Source: Kangsaoukella pontilimi
GTDB taxonomy: Bacteria; Pseudomonadota; Alphaproteobacteria; Rhodobacterales; Rhodobacteraceae
Length of the DNA stretch: 64,000 nt
Assembly: GCF_009830125.1 (NCBI RefSeq)
Contig: NZ_WUPT01000001.1
Span: forward strand, 806,001 to 870,000
Direction of reading: 5' to 3'
How positions within the stretch are numbered: position 1 is the stretch's first letter; the number at the start of each line of letters is the position of its first letter. The notes under the pieces are model-generated. The model did no database searches. It was not told where the DNA came from and saw only the letters and a program-made list of their open reading frames with translations. This document shows positions 1 through 7,630 of this stretch, one piece after another. A program made the translations under genes and the position numbers.

Positions 1-760
1 GGATCGGCTCTTCGATCAGCAGCTCGAAACTCAGACCGTCCGGCTGACGAATGCCGAAAAGCGGCACCATGACGGCGTCGTATTTCAACGCCCATTCCGC
101 GGCTGAAAGGGGGGTATGCGCAGGCTGGCCGAAAAAGGACAGGACCGGAGCCTTCGTCGAGGCGACATCGGCAACGATTCCGATGATCCCGCCATCCTTC
201 AGATAGCGGACCAGACCGCCGACGCCCTTACCGTCGGTGGGAAAGACCGGGGTGGCGATGGCCGAGATCGCGGTGACGTAATGTTCGTTGAAGGCGCGGT
301 TGGTCATCCGCTTGTAGAGCGCGCCCATCGGGAAGCCTTGCCGGGACAGCGTGCCCCGCACCGCGTCGTAATTGCCGAGATGCGCGGTCACCAGAACCAT
401 CGGACGGCCTTGTGCGCGGGCTTCTTCCAGGGCCGCGACGCCGGGGCCGCGCCGGGGCGCGTCGGCCACGCGCTCCAGAAACTCCGCACCCGAATAGATC
501 TCGATCAGCGTGCGCCCGACATTGTCGGGGACGACCCGCTGAAGTCGCGCACGTTCGTCGGCGGAAAGCTCGGGCATGGCCAGCCGCGCATTCGCGTCGA
601 TCCGTTTACGCCAGCCTGCGAGAGGTGCCACGATCCGCGAGAAGACCCAGCCGAAAAGCCGGACACGTAGCGCATAGGGAAGAAGCCGGGCAAGGCCGAG
701 CGCGCCACGCGCCGAAAGGTCTACGGCGCGTTCCCGGATGGTTATGGGGCTGTCGGTCAA
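1..760 (-). CDS. Lysophospholipid/lipid A acyltransferase (LpxL/HtrB family), partial
   Basis: Acyl-ACP-dependent acyltransferase of the LpxL/HtrB type, which adds a fatty acid to a lipid A precursor or lysolipid at the inner membrane. Read on the minus strand, the protein runs off the left edge, so its C-terminus is missing (about 253 codons are inside). The catalytic HX4D motif is visible as HLGNYD near residue 126. It is followed by the block RQGFPMGALYKRM, typical of the family. No ATG lies near the N-terminus. The best start is a TTG at 760 that overlaps the stop of a tiny upstream ORF. The family is clear, but whether the substrate is lipid A or another lysolipid cannot be told from this fragment. 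Confidence 0.85.
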   Translation of the reverse strand, partial: MTDSPITIRERAVDLSARGALGLARLLPYALRVRLFGWVFSRIVAPLAGWRKRIDANARLAMPELSADERARLQRVVPDNVGRTLIEIYSGAEFLERVADAPRRGPGVAALEEARAQGRPMVLVTAHLGNYDAVRGTLSRQGFPMGALYKRMTNRAFNEHYVTAISAIATPVFPTDGKGVGGLVRYLKDGGIIGIVADVASTKAPVLSFFGQPAHTPLSAAEWALKYDAVMVPLFGIRQPDGLSFELLIEEPI

Positions 761-858
761 ATGGCCCCCTCGGGTGCGGTCGCCTCGTACATGGCAGACA
801 AATACGCAGCATTGGGCCGTGGGACAAGCGCGCCCGGATGCGGCCTATGTCAGAGTGT

Positions 859-1911
859 CTATTCGTCCTCCGCCACGAAGAATATCTCGCCCGCGCTTTC
901 AAGCTGCCGGATGACGGTCACAATACGCATCATCGCGGCCTCGCCATCGGCGCTGGTGACGGTACCTTTTTCCTCGGCCTCGGCGCGGATGCTGTCGGCG
1001 AGGCGCTGCGAGATGTTGTCGAGGAAGAAGGCCACCGATTTCGCGTCTGCATCACTGGCAAAGGCGGTAGCCGTCACCAGGTCGGCCTGATCGATGGCCT
1101 GCTGGATGCGCGGGATGTCACGCGGCGACACCCGTTCGCGGATATTGGCGAAGGTGAAGATGGCTTTGCGCACCTGCTCGGCAAAGCTCGAATCCTCTTC
1201 GTCGAGGCCGGTGAGTACGGTGTCCCGGACCGAGGCAGGGGTCGAGTTCAGGATCGCGCCGACCCGGCTGACCGGACCGTCCGAGAAGGCGCGGGCGGGT
1301 CGCGTGTCCAGTTCTTCGGCGAGGCTGATCCCGATGCGGCGCACCGTCTCGGGCGCGATGCTGCCCGTCAGCGAGATCGCATAGGTGATCCGGCGGGCGA
1401 GATCGCCCTCGATCAGGCCCAGAAGTTCGGCCGCCTTCGAGACCTTGAGCTTGGACAGGATGATCGCCGCCACCTCGATCGCCTCACGCTCCAGGATCGC
1501 GACAAGGCGGGCGTTGTCCACATTGCCGACCTGCTCCCACGGATCGCCCTGAAAATCGCTGGACGTCATCTTGCGTACACGGCTCGATGCGCTGGAGCTG
1601 ATGACGCCGTCCAGAAGGCCAAGCGCGCCTTCCAGACCTTTGGGAAAGGACAGGCCGATCGCCTCGATCTCGTCGGCGAATTCGGCGGCAACCGCGTCAA
1701 CGGTGTTGCGATCGACGGGTGCCATCCGGGCGAGCTGTACGGCCAGTTCGGTCTGCGTGCTTTCGGGGAGGGAGCTGAGAGCCGGCACGGCGCCCTCGGA
1801 CAGCAGAAGGCGCACGACGATGGCCGCCTTCTGACGGCCGCTCAAGTGGGCGGTCGAGGCGGCGGGCATGAGGCCCGGGTCGGCCATGGGCAGGTCCAGG
1901 TCGAGAGACAT
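859..1911 (-). CDS. fliG: Flagellar motor switch protein FliG (divergent)
   Basis: FliG forms the C-ring rotor and transmits torque from the stator. The 350-residue product has an N-terminal domain starting around SGRQKAAIVVRLLL (residues 24-37), a middle domain around 125-200, and a C-terminal domain with VRKAIFTFANI (248-257) and the usual ending VIRQLESAGEI. The conserved EHPQ motif of the middle domain is replaced by EREA (141-144). A GGAG stretch precedes the ATG. No other flagellar gene is in the window, so the gene stands outside a flagellar cluster. It could be a second, specialised FliG copy. The family assignment is firm; participation in a working flagellum is inference. Confidence 0.85.
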   Translation of the reverse strand: MSLDLDLPMADPGLMPAASTAHLSGRQKAAIVVRLLLSEGAVPALSSLPESTQTELAVQLARMAPVDRNTVDAVAAEFADEIEAIGLSFPKGLEGALGLLDGVISSSASSRVRKMTSSDFQGDPWEQVGNVDNARLVAILEREAIEVAAIILSKLKVSKAAELLGLIEGDLARRITYAISLTGSIAPETVRRIGISLAEELDTRPARAFSDGPVSRVGAILNSTPASVRDTVLTGLDEEDSSFAEQVRKAIFTFANIRERVSPRDIPRIQQAIDQADLVTATAFASDADAKSVAFFLDNISQRLADSIRAEAEEKGTVTSADGEAAMMRIVTVIRQLESAGEIFFVAEDE

Positions 1912-1976
1912 CCACTCACTCCATTCGGGAAAGGTGTAGCGGGCTGAGCGTTAAAATTCGGCTACGCTGACCGAGG

Positions 1977-2095
1977 TTTTGCGCCCGGGCTGCGCCCGGT
2001 AGCGGTGAGCCGGTTTTCGGGGAAAACCGGCGGGGGCTCTGCCCCGCTCCGCGCTGACGCGCGTCGCCCCCCGGAGTATTTCTGCCAAGAAGAAA
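1977..2095 (+). repeat. Intergenic repeat, copy 1
   Basis: GC-rich element with the shared architecture of this window's repeat family: a 5' GCGCCCGGGCTGCGCCC hairpin, a perfect 9-bp hairpin at 2010-2030 (CCGGTTTTC/GAAAACCGG), a GGGGCTCTGCCCC hairpin at 2032-2045, and the 3' core CGGAGTATTT-N6-AAGAAG at 2072-2093. It is antisense to the neighbouring genes. Confidence 0.75.
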
Positions 2096-2096
2096 T

Positions 2097-2127
2097 GAAA
2101 AAGGGCGGCCCCGAAAGGACCGCCCGT
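2097..2127 (-). terminator. Intrinsic terminator after the purB-linked small gene
   Basis: On the minus strand GGGCGG and CCGCCC arms (2103-2108 and 2120-2125) enclose a short loop and are followed by a run of five T (complement of 2098-2102). The terminator lies 23 bases after the stop of the small secreted-protein gene and would end the purB transcript. Confidence 0.7.
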
Positions 2128-2149
2128 CTGGAATACACGAGGGAAATCG

Positions 2150-2314
2150 TTATCCGGTCGTCGGGACGCAGCGCTGCGTTTCGGCATCGAAAACCGAGCC
2201 CGCTGCGCAAGACATGGTCACCTGCTCCTTCGCGTGGTCGCCGAAACACTGCGCGGCGGCCAGCCCGGGAAGGGCGGTGAGGGCCAGAGCGGCCAGAAGC
2301 GTCTTTGTCTTCAT
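2150..2314 (-). CDS. Small secreted cysteine-containing protein
   Basis: 54-residue product with a clear signal peptide (MKTKTLLAALALTALPGLAAAQ, cleavage after AAA). The mature part has about 33 residues and carries three cysteines (in QCFGD, MSCAAG and RCVPT). The start is set by an AGGAGA ribosome site 6 bases upstream; the longer in-frame start at 2389 lacks this. It lies 85 bases after purB on the same strand and is followed by a terminator, so it is probably the last gene of a purB transcript. It resembles a small chitin-binding or disulphide-rich periplasmic protein, but I do not recognise a named family. Confidence 0.7.
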   Translation of the reverse strand: MKTKTLLAALALTALPGLAAAQCFGDHAKEQVTMSCAAGSVFDAETQRCVPTTG

Positions 2315-2399
2315 CGGTCTCTCCTGTTCGGTCCTGTGCAGCAAAGATAGCACGCCGGCCACCTCCGTCAAAGTGCGTAAAAAGGGCACTTTGCGAAGA

Positions 2400-3707
2400 C
2401 TAGCTGGCCCCGAAGACGCGCGCGAAGATCGTATCGACGTGCTTGGTGTGATACGCGAGGTCGAATTTCTCTTCGATTTCAGCCTCGGAGAGCGCGGCGC
2501 GGACCTCCGGGTCTGCCTTGAGCTCTTCCATGAAATCCTTGCCTTCTTCCCAGACCTTCATGGCGTTGCGCTGGACGAATTTGTAGCTGTCCTCGCGGCT
2601 GACGCCTTTTTGCGTCAGAGCCAGCAGCACGCGCTGCGAATGCACGAGGCCGCGGAACTTGTTCATGTTGGCGATCATGTTGTCGGGATAGACCACCAGC
2701 TTTTCGATCACGCCGGTCAGCCGGGCGAGGGCGAAGTCGAGATGGATGGTCGCGTCAGGCCCGATGCCGCGCTCGACCGAGGAATGGCTGATGTCGCGCT
2801 CGTGCCAGAGCGCCACGTTTTCCAGCGCCGGCACCACGGCGGAGCGCACGAGCCGGGCGAGACCGGTGAGGTTCTCGGTCAGGACGGGGTTCCGCTTGTG
2901 GGGCATGGCCGACGACCCCTTCTGGCCCTTCGAGAAGAACTCTTCCGCCTCCAGCACCTCGGTCCGTTGCATGTGCCGGATCTCGGTCGCGATGTTCTCG
3001 ATGGATGACGCCACCACGCCGAGCGCTGCGAAGAAGGCGGCGTGCCGGTCGCGCGGGATGACCTGGGTCGAGATCGGCTCGGGCGCAAGACCCAGCTTTT
3101 CGCAGACATGCTCTTCCACGCGGGGGTCGATATTGGCGAAGGTGCCGACCGCGCCCGAAATCGCGCCCGTGGCGATCTCGTTCCGCGCGGTGCGCAGTCG
3201 CTGCAGGTTCCGGTCCATCTCGGCGTAGAAACGCGCGAAGGTCAGACCCATTGTCACCGGCTCGGCATGGATGCCGTGGCTGCGTCCGATCCGGACGGTC
3301 ATCTTGTGTTCCATCGCGCGCGCCTTCAGCGCGGCGAGAAGCGCCTCCATATCCGCGATCAGGATGTCGGCGGCACGGGTGAGCTGGACGTTGAACGTCG
3401 TGTCGAGCACATCCGAAGAGGTCATGCCCTGGTGGACAAAGCGCGCCTCGTCCTGGCCGATGATCTCGCCCAGATGGGTGAGGAATGCGATGACGTCATG
3501 CTTGGTCACGGCCTCGATTTCGTCGATGCGGGCGACGTCGAATTCCACGTCCTTCGCCTTCCAGACCGCTTCGGCATTCTCCTTCGGGATGACGCCCAGC
3601 TCGGCCATGGCATCGCAGGCATGGGCCTCGATCTCGAACCAGATGCGGAATTTGGTCTCGGGCGACCAGATCGCGGTCATCTCGGGGCGGGCATAGCGGG
3701 GGATCAT
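2400..3707 (-). CDS. purB: Adenylosuccinate lyase
   Basis: Cleaves SAICAR and adenylosuccinate to release fumarate in purine synthesis. The product is 435 residues, normal for the short-form PurB. The fumarate lyase signature SSAMPHKRNP is present with its catalytic-loop serines, as are TSSDVLDT and the RSHGIHAEP block. The start is MIPRYARPEM at 3707, the conserved PurB beginning; the ORF is open a further 156 bases upstream, but that stretch is not PurB-like. A small secreted-protein gene follows. The assignment is secure. Confidence 0.97.
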   Translation of the reverse strand: MIPRYARPEMTAIWSPETKFRIWFEIEAHACDAMAELGVIPKENAEAVWKAKDVEFDVARIDEIEAVTKHDVIAFLTHLGEIIGQDEARFVHQGMTSSDVLDTTFNVQLTRAADILIADMEALLAALKARAMEHKMTVRIGRSHGIHAEPVTMGLTFARFYAEMDRNLQRLRTARNEIATGAISGAVGTFANIDPRVEEHVCEKLGLAPEPISTQVIPRDRHAAFFAALGVVASSIENIATEIRHMQRTEVLEAEEFFSKGQKGSSAMPHKRNPVLTENLTGLARLVRSAVVPALENVALWHERDISHSSVERGIGPDATIHLDFALARLTGVIEKLVVYPDNMIANMNKFRGLVHSQRVLLALTQKGVSREDSYKFVQRNAMKVWEEGKDFMEELKADPEVRAALSEAEIEEKFDLAYHTKHVDTIFARVFGAS

Positions 3708-3900
3708 CTGCGAAAACCTTCGTGAAAGTGCCGGACGCGGGCGTCTTAATCCGGGCCGGGCGCAGGCACAAGCGGACGGGGTGGCGCAGGTCTGCCGGAT
3801 GAATGACAGGAAACGATCTGTTTCCGCTCGGCGGGACAAAAGGGTTTGACCGTTTCCGATCACGCAACAACTCTGAAAGGATCATAGGGGGAAAGTAAAA

Positions 3901-4809
3901 ATGCGTATCATTTCCAGTCTCGCCGTTGCCGCGGCGCTTGTTGCTGCGCCGGCAGTTACCAGCGATTTCAGTATCTTAGACGGCGCGGCTCACGCGGGAA
4001 ACCACAGTGACAAGGGCAATTCCGGCAAAGGCCAGGAGAAGCGCTCGTCCAAGGCATCCGATGCGGGCGGCAACGCCAAGTCCGGCGCGGGCGCCGAGAA
4101 AAGCGCCGGCAAGCGCAGCGTGAATGCCGATCTGAAGGGCATGAATTCGCTGAACCGCAGCCTGAACGGCCTGATGAATTCCAGCGATCCCAAGATGGAT
4201 GGTATCCGTGACTTCGTTGTGGCGAGCGCCGATTACGAGGCCGCGCTCGACGCGCTTGACGAGGCGAAGGATGCTTACCAGCCGCTTGCCAACAGCTTTC
4301 AGGCGGATCTGAACCCGCTCCGCCTGATGCTTCCGAGTTCGGTCTCGGGCTGGGACGACCTCGAAGCGACGCTTGCGAGCCTGGCCAGCGCGCCCGAGCC
4401 TGACAAGGTGGATTATATGGTCGAAGTCGAGGTCGAGGTGCCGTCCGAGGTCGAAGGCGAGGAGCCGACGATCGTGACCGAAATGGTGCTGGACCAGGAT
4501 GCCTACGACGCGGCTGTCGAGACCTGGACCGCGATGACCGGTGCCGCGAAGACCGCCGAGGCCAACCTTGCGCCTGCGCGCGACGCCTGGACCGCTTACG
4601 CCATCGCCTTTGGTGAGGCGCAGTCCAAGGAGGCGGCTGCCTCGGAGGATGCGATGATCGCGGCGATCGTCGACGGTCTGAACGCCACGGGCGCCGGTCC
4701 GGTCACCGAAGACGACATCACCGACGAGATGGTCGCCTGGGTCGCGGCACGCCTTGGTGCAGGAGACGATCTGGACGGGCTGATCGACGCCTATATCGCG
4801 TCGCAGTAA
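3901..4809 (+). CDS. Secreted acidic protein of unknown function
   Basis: 302 residues with a signal peptide in the first 20-30 residues (ending near SDFSILDGAAHA). Next comes a low-complexity segment rich in Gly, Ser, Lys and Asn (about 30-75, NHSDKGNSGKGQEKRSS), then a largely helical, acidic region rich in Ala, Asp and Glu. A valine/glutamate tract (VEVEVEVPSEVEGEEP) lies near residues 179-194. GGGGGAAAG just upstream acts as ribosome site. It is divergent from purB. No family is recognised; a periplasmic or surface-attached role is inferred only from the signal peptide. Confidence 0.75.
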   Translation: MRIISSLAVAAALVAAPAVTSDFSILDGAAHAGNHSDKGNSGKGQEKRSSKASDAGGNAKSGAGAEKSAGKRSVNADLKGMNSLNRSLNGLMNSSDPKMDGIRDFVVASADYEAALDALDEAKDAYQPLANSFQADLNPLRLMLPSSVSGWDDLEATLASLASAPEPDKVDYMVEVEVEVPSEVEGEEPTIVTEMVLDQDAYDAAVETWTAMTGAAKTAEANLAPARDAWTAYAIAFGEAQSKEAAASEDAMIAAIVDGLNATGAGPVTEDDITDEMVAWVAARLGAGDDLDGLIDAYIASQ

Positions 4810-4827
4810 CGCCGGCGCGACGGGAAA

Positions 4828-4858
4828 CGCGGGCGGCGGGGACTGACCGCCGTCCGCG
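4828..4858 (+). terminator. Strong hairpin after the acidic secreted-protein gene
   Basis: CGCGGGCGGCGG (4828-4839) pairs with CCGCCGTCCGCG (4847-4858) over 12 bp with a single G-U pair and a 7-base loop. It lies 19 bases past the stop. There is no T-run, so termination is plausible rather than proven. Confidence 0.5.
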
Positions 4859-4974
4859 AATGCTCCGGGGTTGTTCATTCGGTCGGTCCGTGTTCAATCG
4901 GTGTCGCGACACCCGTGCATGGCCGCCCATGTGGCATGGCGGAGGGCCGCGACGGACTGAGACGGTAGGGCGTC

Positions 4975-5451
4975 ATGACCTTGGACAACGTGCAGGACAG
5001 ACGATCCGAAGGCCCCAATGCCGGCCGGCGCGGCGGCGGCCTGACGGCGCTTGCCGATCTTGCCGGACGCTGGCGGCTTGAGCGCCTCATCACTCATTCG
5101 GACGGGCGCGCCGACCGTTTCAGCGGTGAGGCGGTATTCGGATGGTCCGGACCCCGGCTGATCGAGGATCAGTCTGGCGCGCTCGAGACCGCCGAGGGGG
5201 CGAAGGTGACGGCGACGCGGCGCTATGTCTGGACGGCAGAGCCAGGCCGGATCGAAGTGCTCTTTGGCGACATGCGGCCGTTCCACACCATCCCGCTCAG
5301 GGTCGCGCGTCCTGAAACAACGCATCTCTGCCCGCCTGACCGCTATGCCGTGACCTACGATTTCACGCAGTTTCCGGACTGGACCGCGACATGGAAGGTC
5401 GAGGGGCCGCGCAAGGAGTATCGGATGACATGCCATTACAGCCCTGCCTGA
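4975..5451 (+). CDS. DUF6314 family protein
   Basis: 158 residues. The segment from about residue 22 fits the DUF6314 family, a small lipocalin-like beta-rich protein of unknown function common in Rhodobacterales. Family hallmarks are LADLAGRWRLERLI at the start, FHTIPL, the HLCPPDRYAVTYDF block, and the ending WKVEGPRKEYRM. The first 20 residues (MTLDNVQDRRSEGPNAGRRG) look unstructured. bioY begins 96 bases after the stop on the same strand. No function can be given. Confidence 0.8.
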   Translation: MTLDNVQDRRSEGPNAGRRGGGLTALADLAGRWRLERLITHSDGRADRFSGEAVFGWSGPRLIEDQSGALETAEGAKVTATRRYVWTAEPGRIEVLFGDMRPFHTIPLRVARPETTHLCPPDRYAVTYDFTQFPDWTATWKVEGPRKEYRMTCHYSPA

Positions 5452-5547
5452 GCGCGCGGCACATTGGGCGTCGCGGGCGCTTGCCGTGGCGCGGGCAGGG
5501 TGCAATAACCTGACGTGAAACACGAACCCGAAGAGGGAGCCTTCCTT

Positions 5548-6147
5548 ATGTCGACCACACTGGCCCGCCCCGTACTGACCGAGGTCTTCGGACCGAGCGA
5601 AGGCGCGGCGCTGCGTCTGAAACAAGCCGCACTCGTGATCGCTGGCATCGCCGTTCTGGCGATCGCCGCCAAGATTCGCATCCCGATGTGGCCCGTGCCC
5701 CTGACCATGGGCACCTTTGCGGTGCTCACCATCGGCGCCGCCTATGGGCCGCGCCTGGGTGCGGCATCGATCTTTGGCTATCTTCTTGTCGGCATGATGG
5801 GCTTCGACGTCTTCTCGGGCTCTTCCGCCGAGACGAACGGTCTGGCCTACATGATGGGCGGCACCGGCGGCTATCTGGTGGGCTACCTCTTCGCCGCGCT
5901 GGCGCTCGGCTGGTTCGCCCGCAAGGGCTGGGACCGCTCGATGTCGCGCATGGGGGCGGCCATGCTGGCCGGCAACGCCATCATCTACGTGCCGGGTCTT
6001 CTCTGGCTGGGCGTGCTCTACGGCTGGGACAAGCCGATCCTCGAATGGGGGCTGACGCCGTTCCTTCTGGGAGACGCGCTCAAGCTCGCTCTGGCAGCGC
6101 TTCTGGTGCCGGCAGTCTGGAAGCTGGTGGGCAAAGCCCGCGGCTGA
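5548..6147 (+). CDS. bioY: Biotin transporter BioY
   Basis: BioY is the substrate-binding membrane component for biotin uptake, working alone or with an energy-coupling module. The product is about 199 residues with six predicted membrane segments. The family block KIRIPMWPVPLTMGTFAVLT is followed by GAAYGPRLGAASIFGYLLVG and the glycine-rich GGTGGYLVGYLFA. The start MSTTLARP at 5548 has an AGAGGGAG ribosome site; an upstream in-frame ATG at 5515 adds residues not typical of BioY. No bioM/bioN genes are nearby, so it may act alone or share an ECF module from elsewhere. I saw no BioR palindrome in front. Confidence 0.93.
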   Translation: MSTTLARPVLTEVFGPSEGAALRLKQAALVIAGIAVLAIAAKIRIPMWPVPLTMGTFAVLTIGAAYGPRLGAASIFGYLLVGMMGFDVFSGSSAETNGLAYMMGGTGGYLVGYLFAALALGWFARKGWDRSMSRMGAAMLAGNAIIYVPGLLWLGVLYGWDKPILEWGLTPFLLGDALKLALAALLVPAVWKLVGKARG

Positions 6148-6159
6148 TCCGGTTTCGGC

Positions 6160-6268
6160 CCTGACGGGCCGACCGACCGGGGGGCTTCCGCCCCGTCGCC
6201 CATTGGGCTCGAACCAATGGCGCCACAATGGGCGACCCCCCGGAGAGTATTTCTCCCAAGAAGAAGGA
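6160..6268 (+). repeat. Intergenic repeat, copy 2
   Basis: Contains the GGGGCTTCCGCCCC hairpin (6181-6194), the inverted sequence CCATTGGGCTCGAACCAATGG (about 6200-6220) and the 3' core CGGAGAGTATTT-CTCCCAAGAAGAAGG (6241-6267). It lies between bioY and the M20 amidohydrolase in the direction of transcription. Its AAGAAGGA tail is positioned as the ribosome site of the next gene. Confidence 0.75.
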
Positions 6269-6278
6269 CAGGCCGCGC

Positions 6279-7442
6279 GTGCCCATCCGTAACCGATTCT
6301 CCGAAATGCAGGACGAGATCGCCGCGTGGCGCCGGGATTTCCACGCCCATCCCGAACTTCAGTTCGAGGTGGATCGGACCGCCGGACTGATCGCGGAGCG
6401 GCTCCGCGCCTTCGGCTGCGACGAGGTTGCGACCGGTATCGGTCGAAGCGGCGTCGTCGGCGTGATCCACGGGCGCGAACGCGCTTCGGGCCGAACCGTG
6501 GGTCTTCGCGCCGACATGGACGCGCTTCCCATCTCCGAGACGACGGGTCTCGACTATGCCTCTAATGTGGCCGGGCGGATGCATGCCTGCGGCCATGACG
6601 GGCACAGCTCCATGCTGCTTGGCGCGGCAAAGTACCTGGCCGAGACGCGCGCATTCAACGGCACTGTCGTGGTGATTTTCCAGCCTGCCGAAGAGGGCGG
6701 GGGGGGCGGACGCGAGATGGTCGAGGACGGTCTCATGGACCGGTTCGGCATCGACGAGGTCTACGGGATGCACAACTGGCCGGGCCTTCCCGTCGGACGC
6801 TTCGCCATTCGTCCGGGGCCGTTCTTCGCGGCGGCCGATCTTTTCGAAATCGTGGTCGAGGGGCGCGGAGGCCACGCCGCTCACCCCCACGGCACCGTGG
6901 ACCCCACCGTCGTCGCCGCGCATCTCGTGCTGGCGCTTCAGTCCATCGTCAGCCGGAACGTCGATCCCGTGAAGCAGGCGGTCGTGTCGGTCACCTCTTT
7001 CGAGACCAGCTCTCACGCTCACAACGTCATTCCCCGGAACGTGCGGCTGAAGGGGACGGTGCGCACCGTGGACCTGGCCGTTCAGGACCTGGTGGAAGAG
7101 CGGCTGACAACGCTGGCTGAAGGAACGGCCCAAGCATTCGGCGGCACGGCCAAGGTCACCTACAAGCGCAACTACCCCGTCATGATCAATGACGCCGAGG
7201 CCACCGAATACGCCCGCGCCGCCGCCGAGCGCATCGCGGGGTCTTGCGATGACGCGCCCATTTTCATGGGGGGCGAGGATTTCGCCTTCATGCTGAACGA
7301 ACGGCCCGGCGCATATATTCAGGTCGGCAACGGCGACAGTGCCGACCTCCACCACCCCGAATACAACTTCAACGACGACGCGCTGCCCCACGGCTGCTCG
7401 TGGTTCGTCGAGATGGCCGAGAGCCGTCTTCCCCTCGGCTAA
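6279..7442 (+). CDS. M20 family amidohydrolase (aminoacylase/hippurate hydrolase type)
   Basis: Zinc-dependent hydrolase of N-acyl amino acids or similar amides. 387 residues, the usual length. Metal-binding and catalytic blocks are visible: MHACGHDGHSSMLLGAAKYL, FQPAEEGGGGGREM with the catalytic/ligand glutamates, YGMHNWPGLPVG and GGEDFAFML near the end. The start is taken as the GTG at 6279 (VPIRNRFSEMQ), with AAGAAGGA 10 bases upstream. The longer ATG at 6228 lies inside the intergenic repeat and would encode repeat sequence. The exact substrate cannot be read; hippurate hydrolase and indole-acetyl-amino-acid hydrolase share the fold. Confidence 0.9.
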   Translation: MPIRNRFSEMQDEIAAWRRDFHAHPELQFEVDRTAGLIAERLRAFGCDEVATGIGRSGVVGVIHGRERASGRTVGLRADMDALPISETTGLDYASNVAGRMHACGHDGHSSMLLGAAKYLAETRAFNGTVVVIFQPAEEGGGGGREMVEDGLMDRFGIDEVYGMHNWPGLPVGRFAIRPGPFFAAADLFEIVVEGRGGHAAHPHGTVDPTVVAAHLVLALQSIVSRNVDPVKQAVVSVTSFETSSHAHNVIPRNVRLKGTVRTVDLAVQDLVEERLTTLAEGTAQAFGGTAKVTYKRNYPVMINDAEATEYARAAAERIAGSCDDAPIFMGGEDFAFMLNERPGAYIQVGNGDSADLHHPEYNFNDDALPHGCSWFVEMAESRLPLG

Positions 7443-7448
7443 CTGGCC

Positions 7449-7530
7449 GCTTCTTCTGTTCACAAATACTCAAGCGGTCGGACGCGTCAGCGTCCGACCA
7501 GCGCGAGGGGGCGAAGCCCCGGCGCAAAAC
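7449..7530 (-). repeat. Intergenic repeat, copy 3
   Basis: On the minus strand: TTTTGCGCCGGGGCTTCGCCCC hairpin (7507-7528), GGTCGGACGCTGACGCGTCCGACC hairpin (7477-7500), then the core TTGAGTATTT-N6-AGAAGAAG ending at about 7450. It directly follows the M20 amidohydrolase stop, in opposite orientation. Confidence 0.7.
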
Positions 7531-7630
7531 CTGCTCCGGAGACGGGGAAACCTGTTTGGCAATCCCGCGACCGCTGGTCTAGAGTGCTCTGAACAAGCCC
7601 AAAGGGCGGCAGCAGGCGGTATTTGAGCGG

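Noticed and set aside
412-1947. 511-residue plus-strand frame across the acyltransferase and fliG
   Set aside because: It is antisense to two recognisable genes and shows no protein-like pattern.
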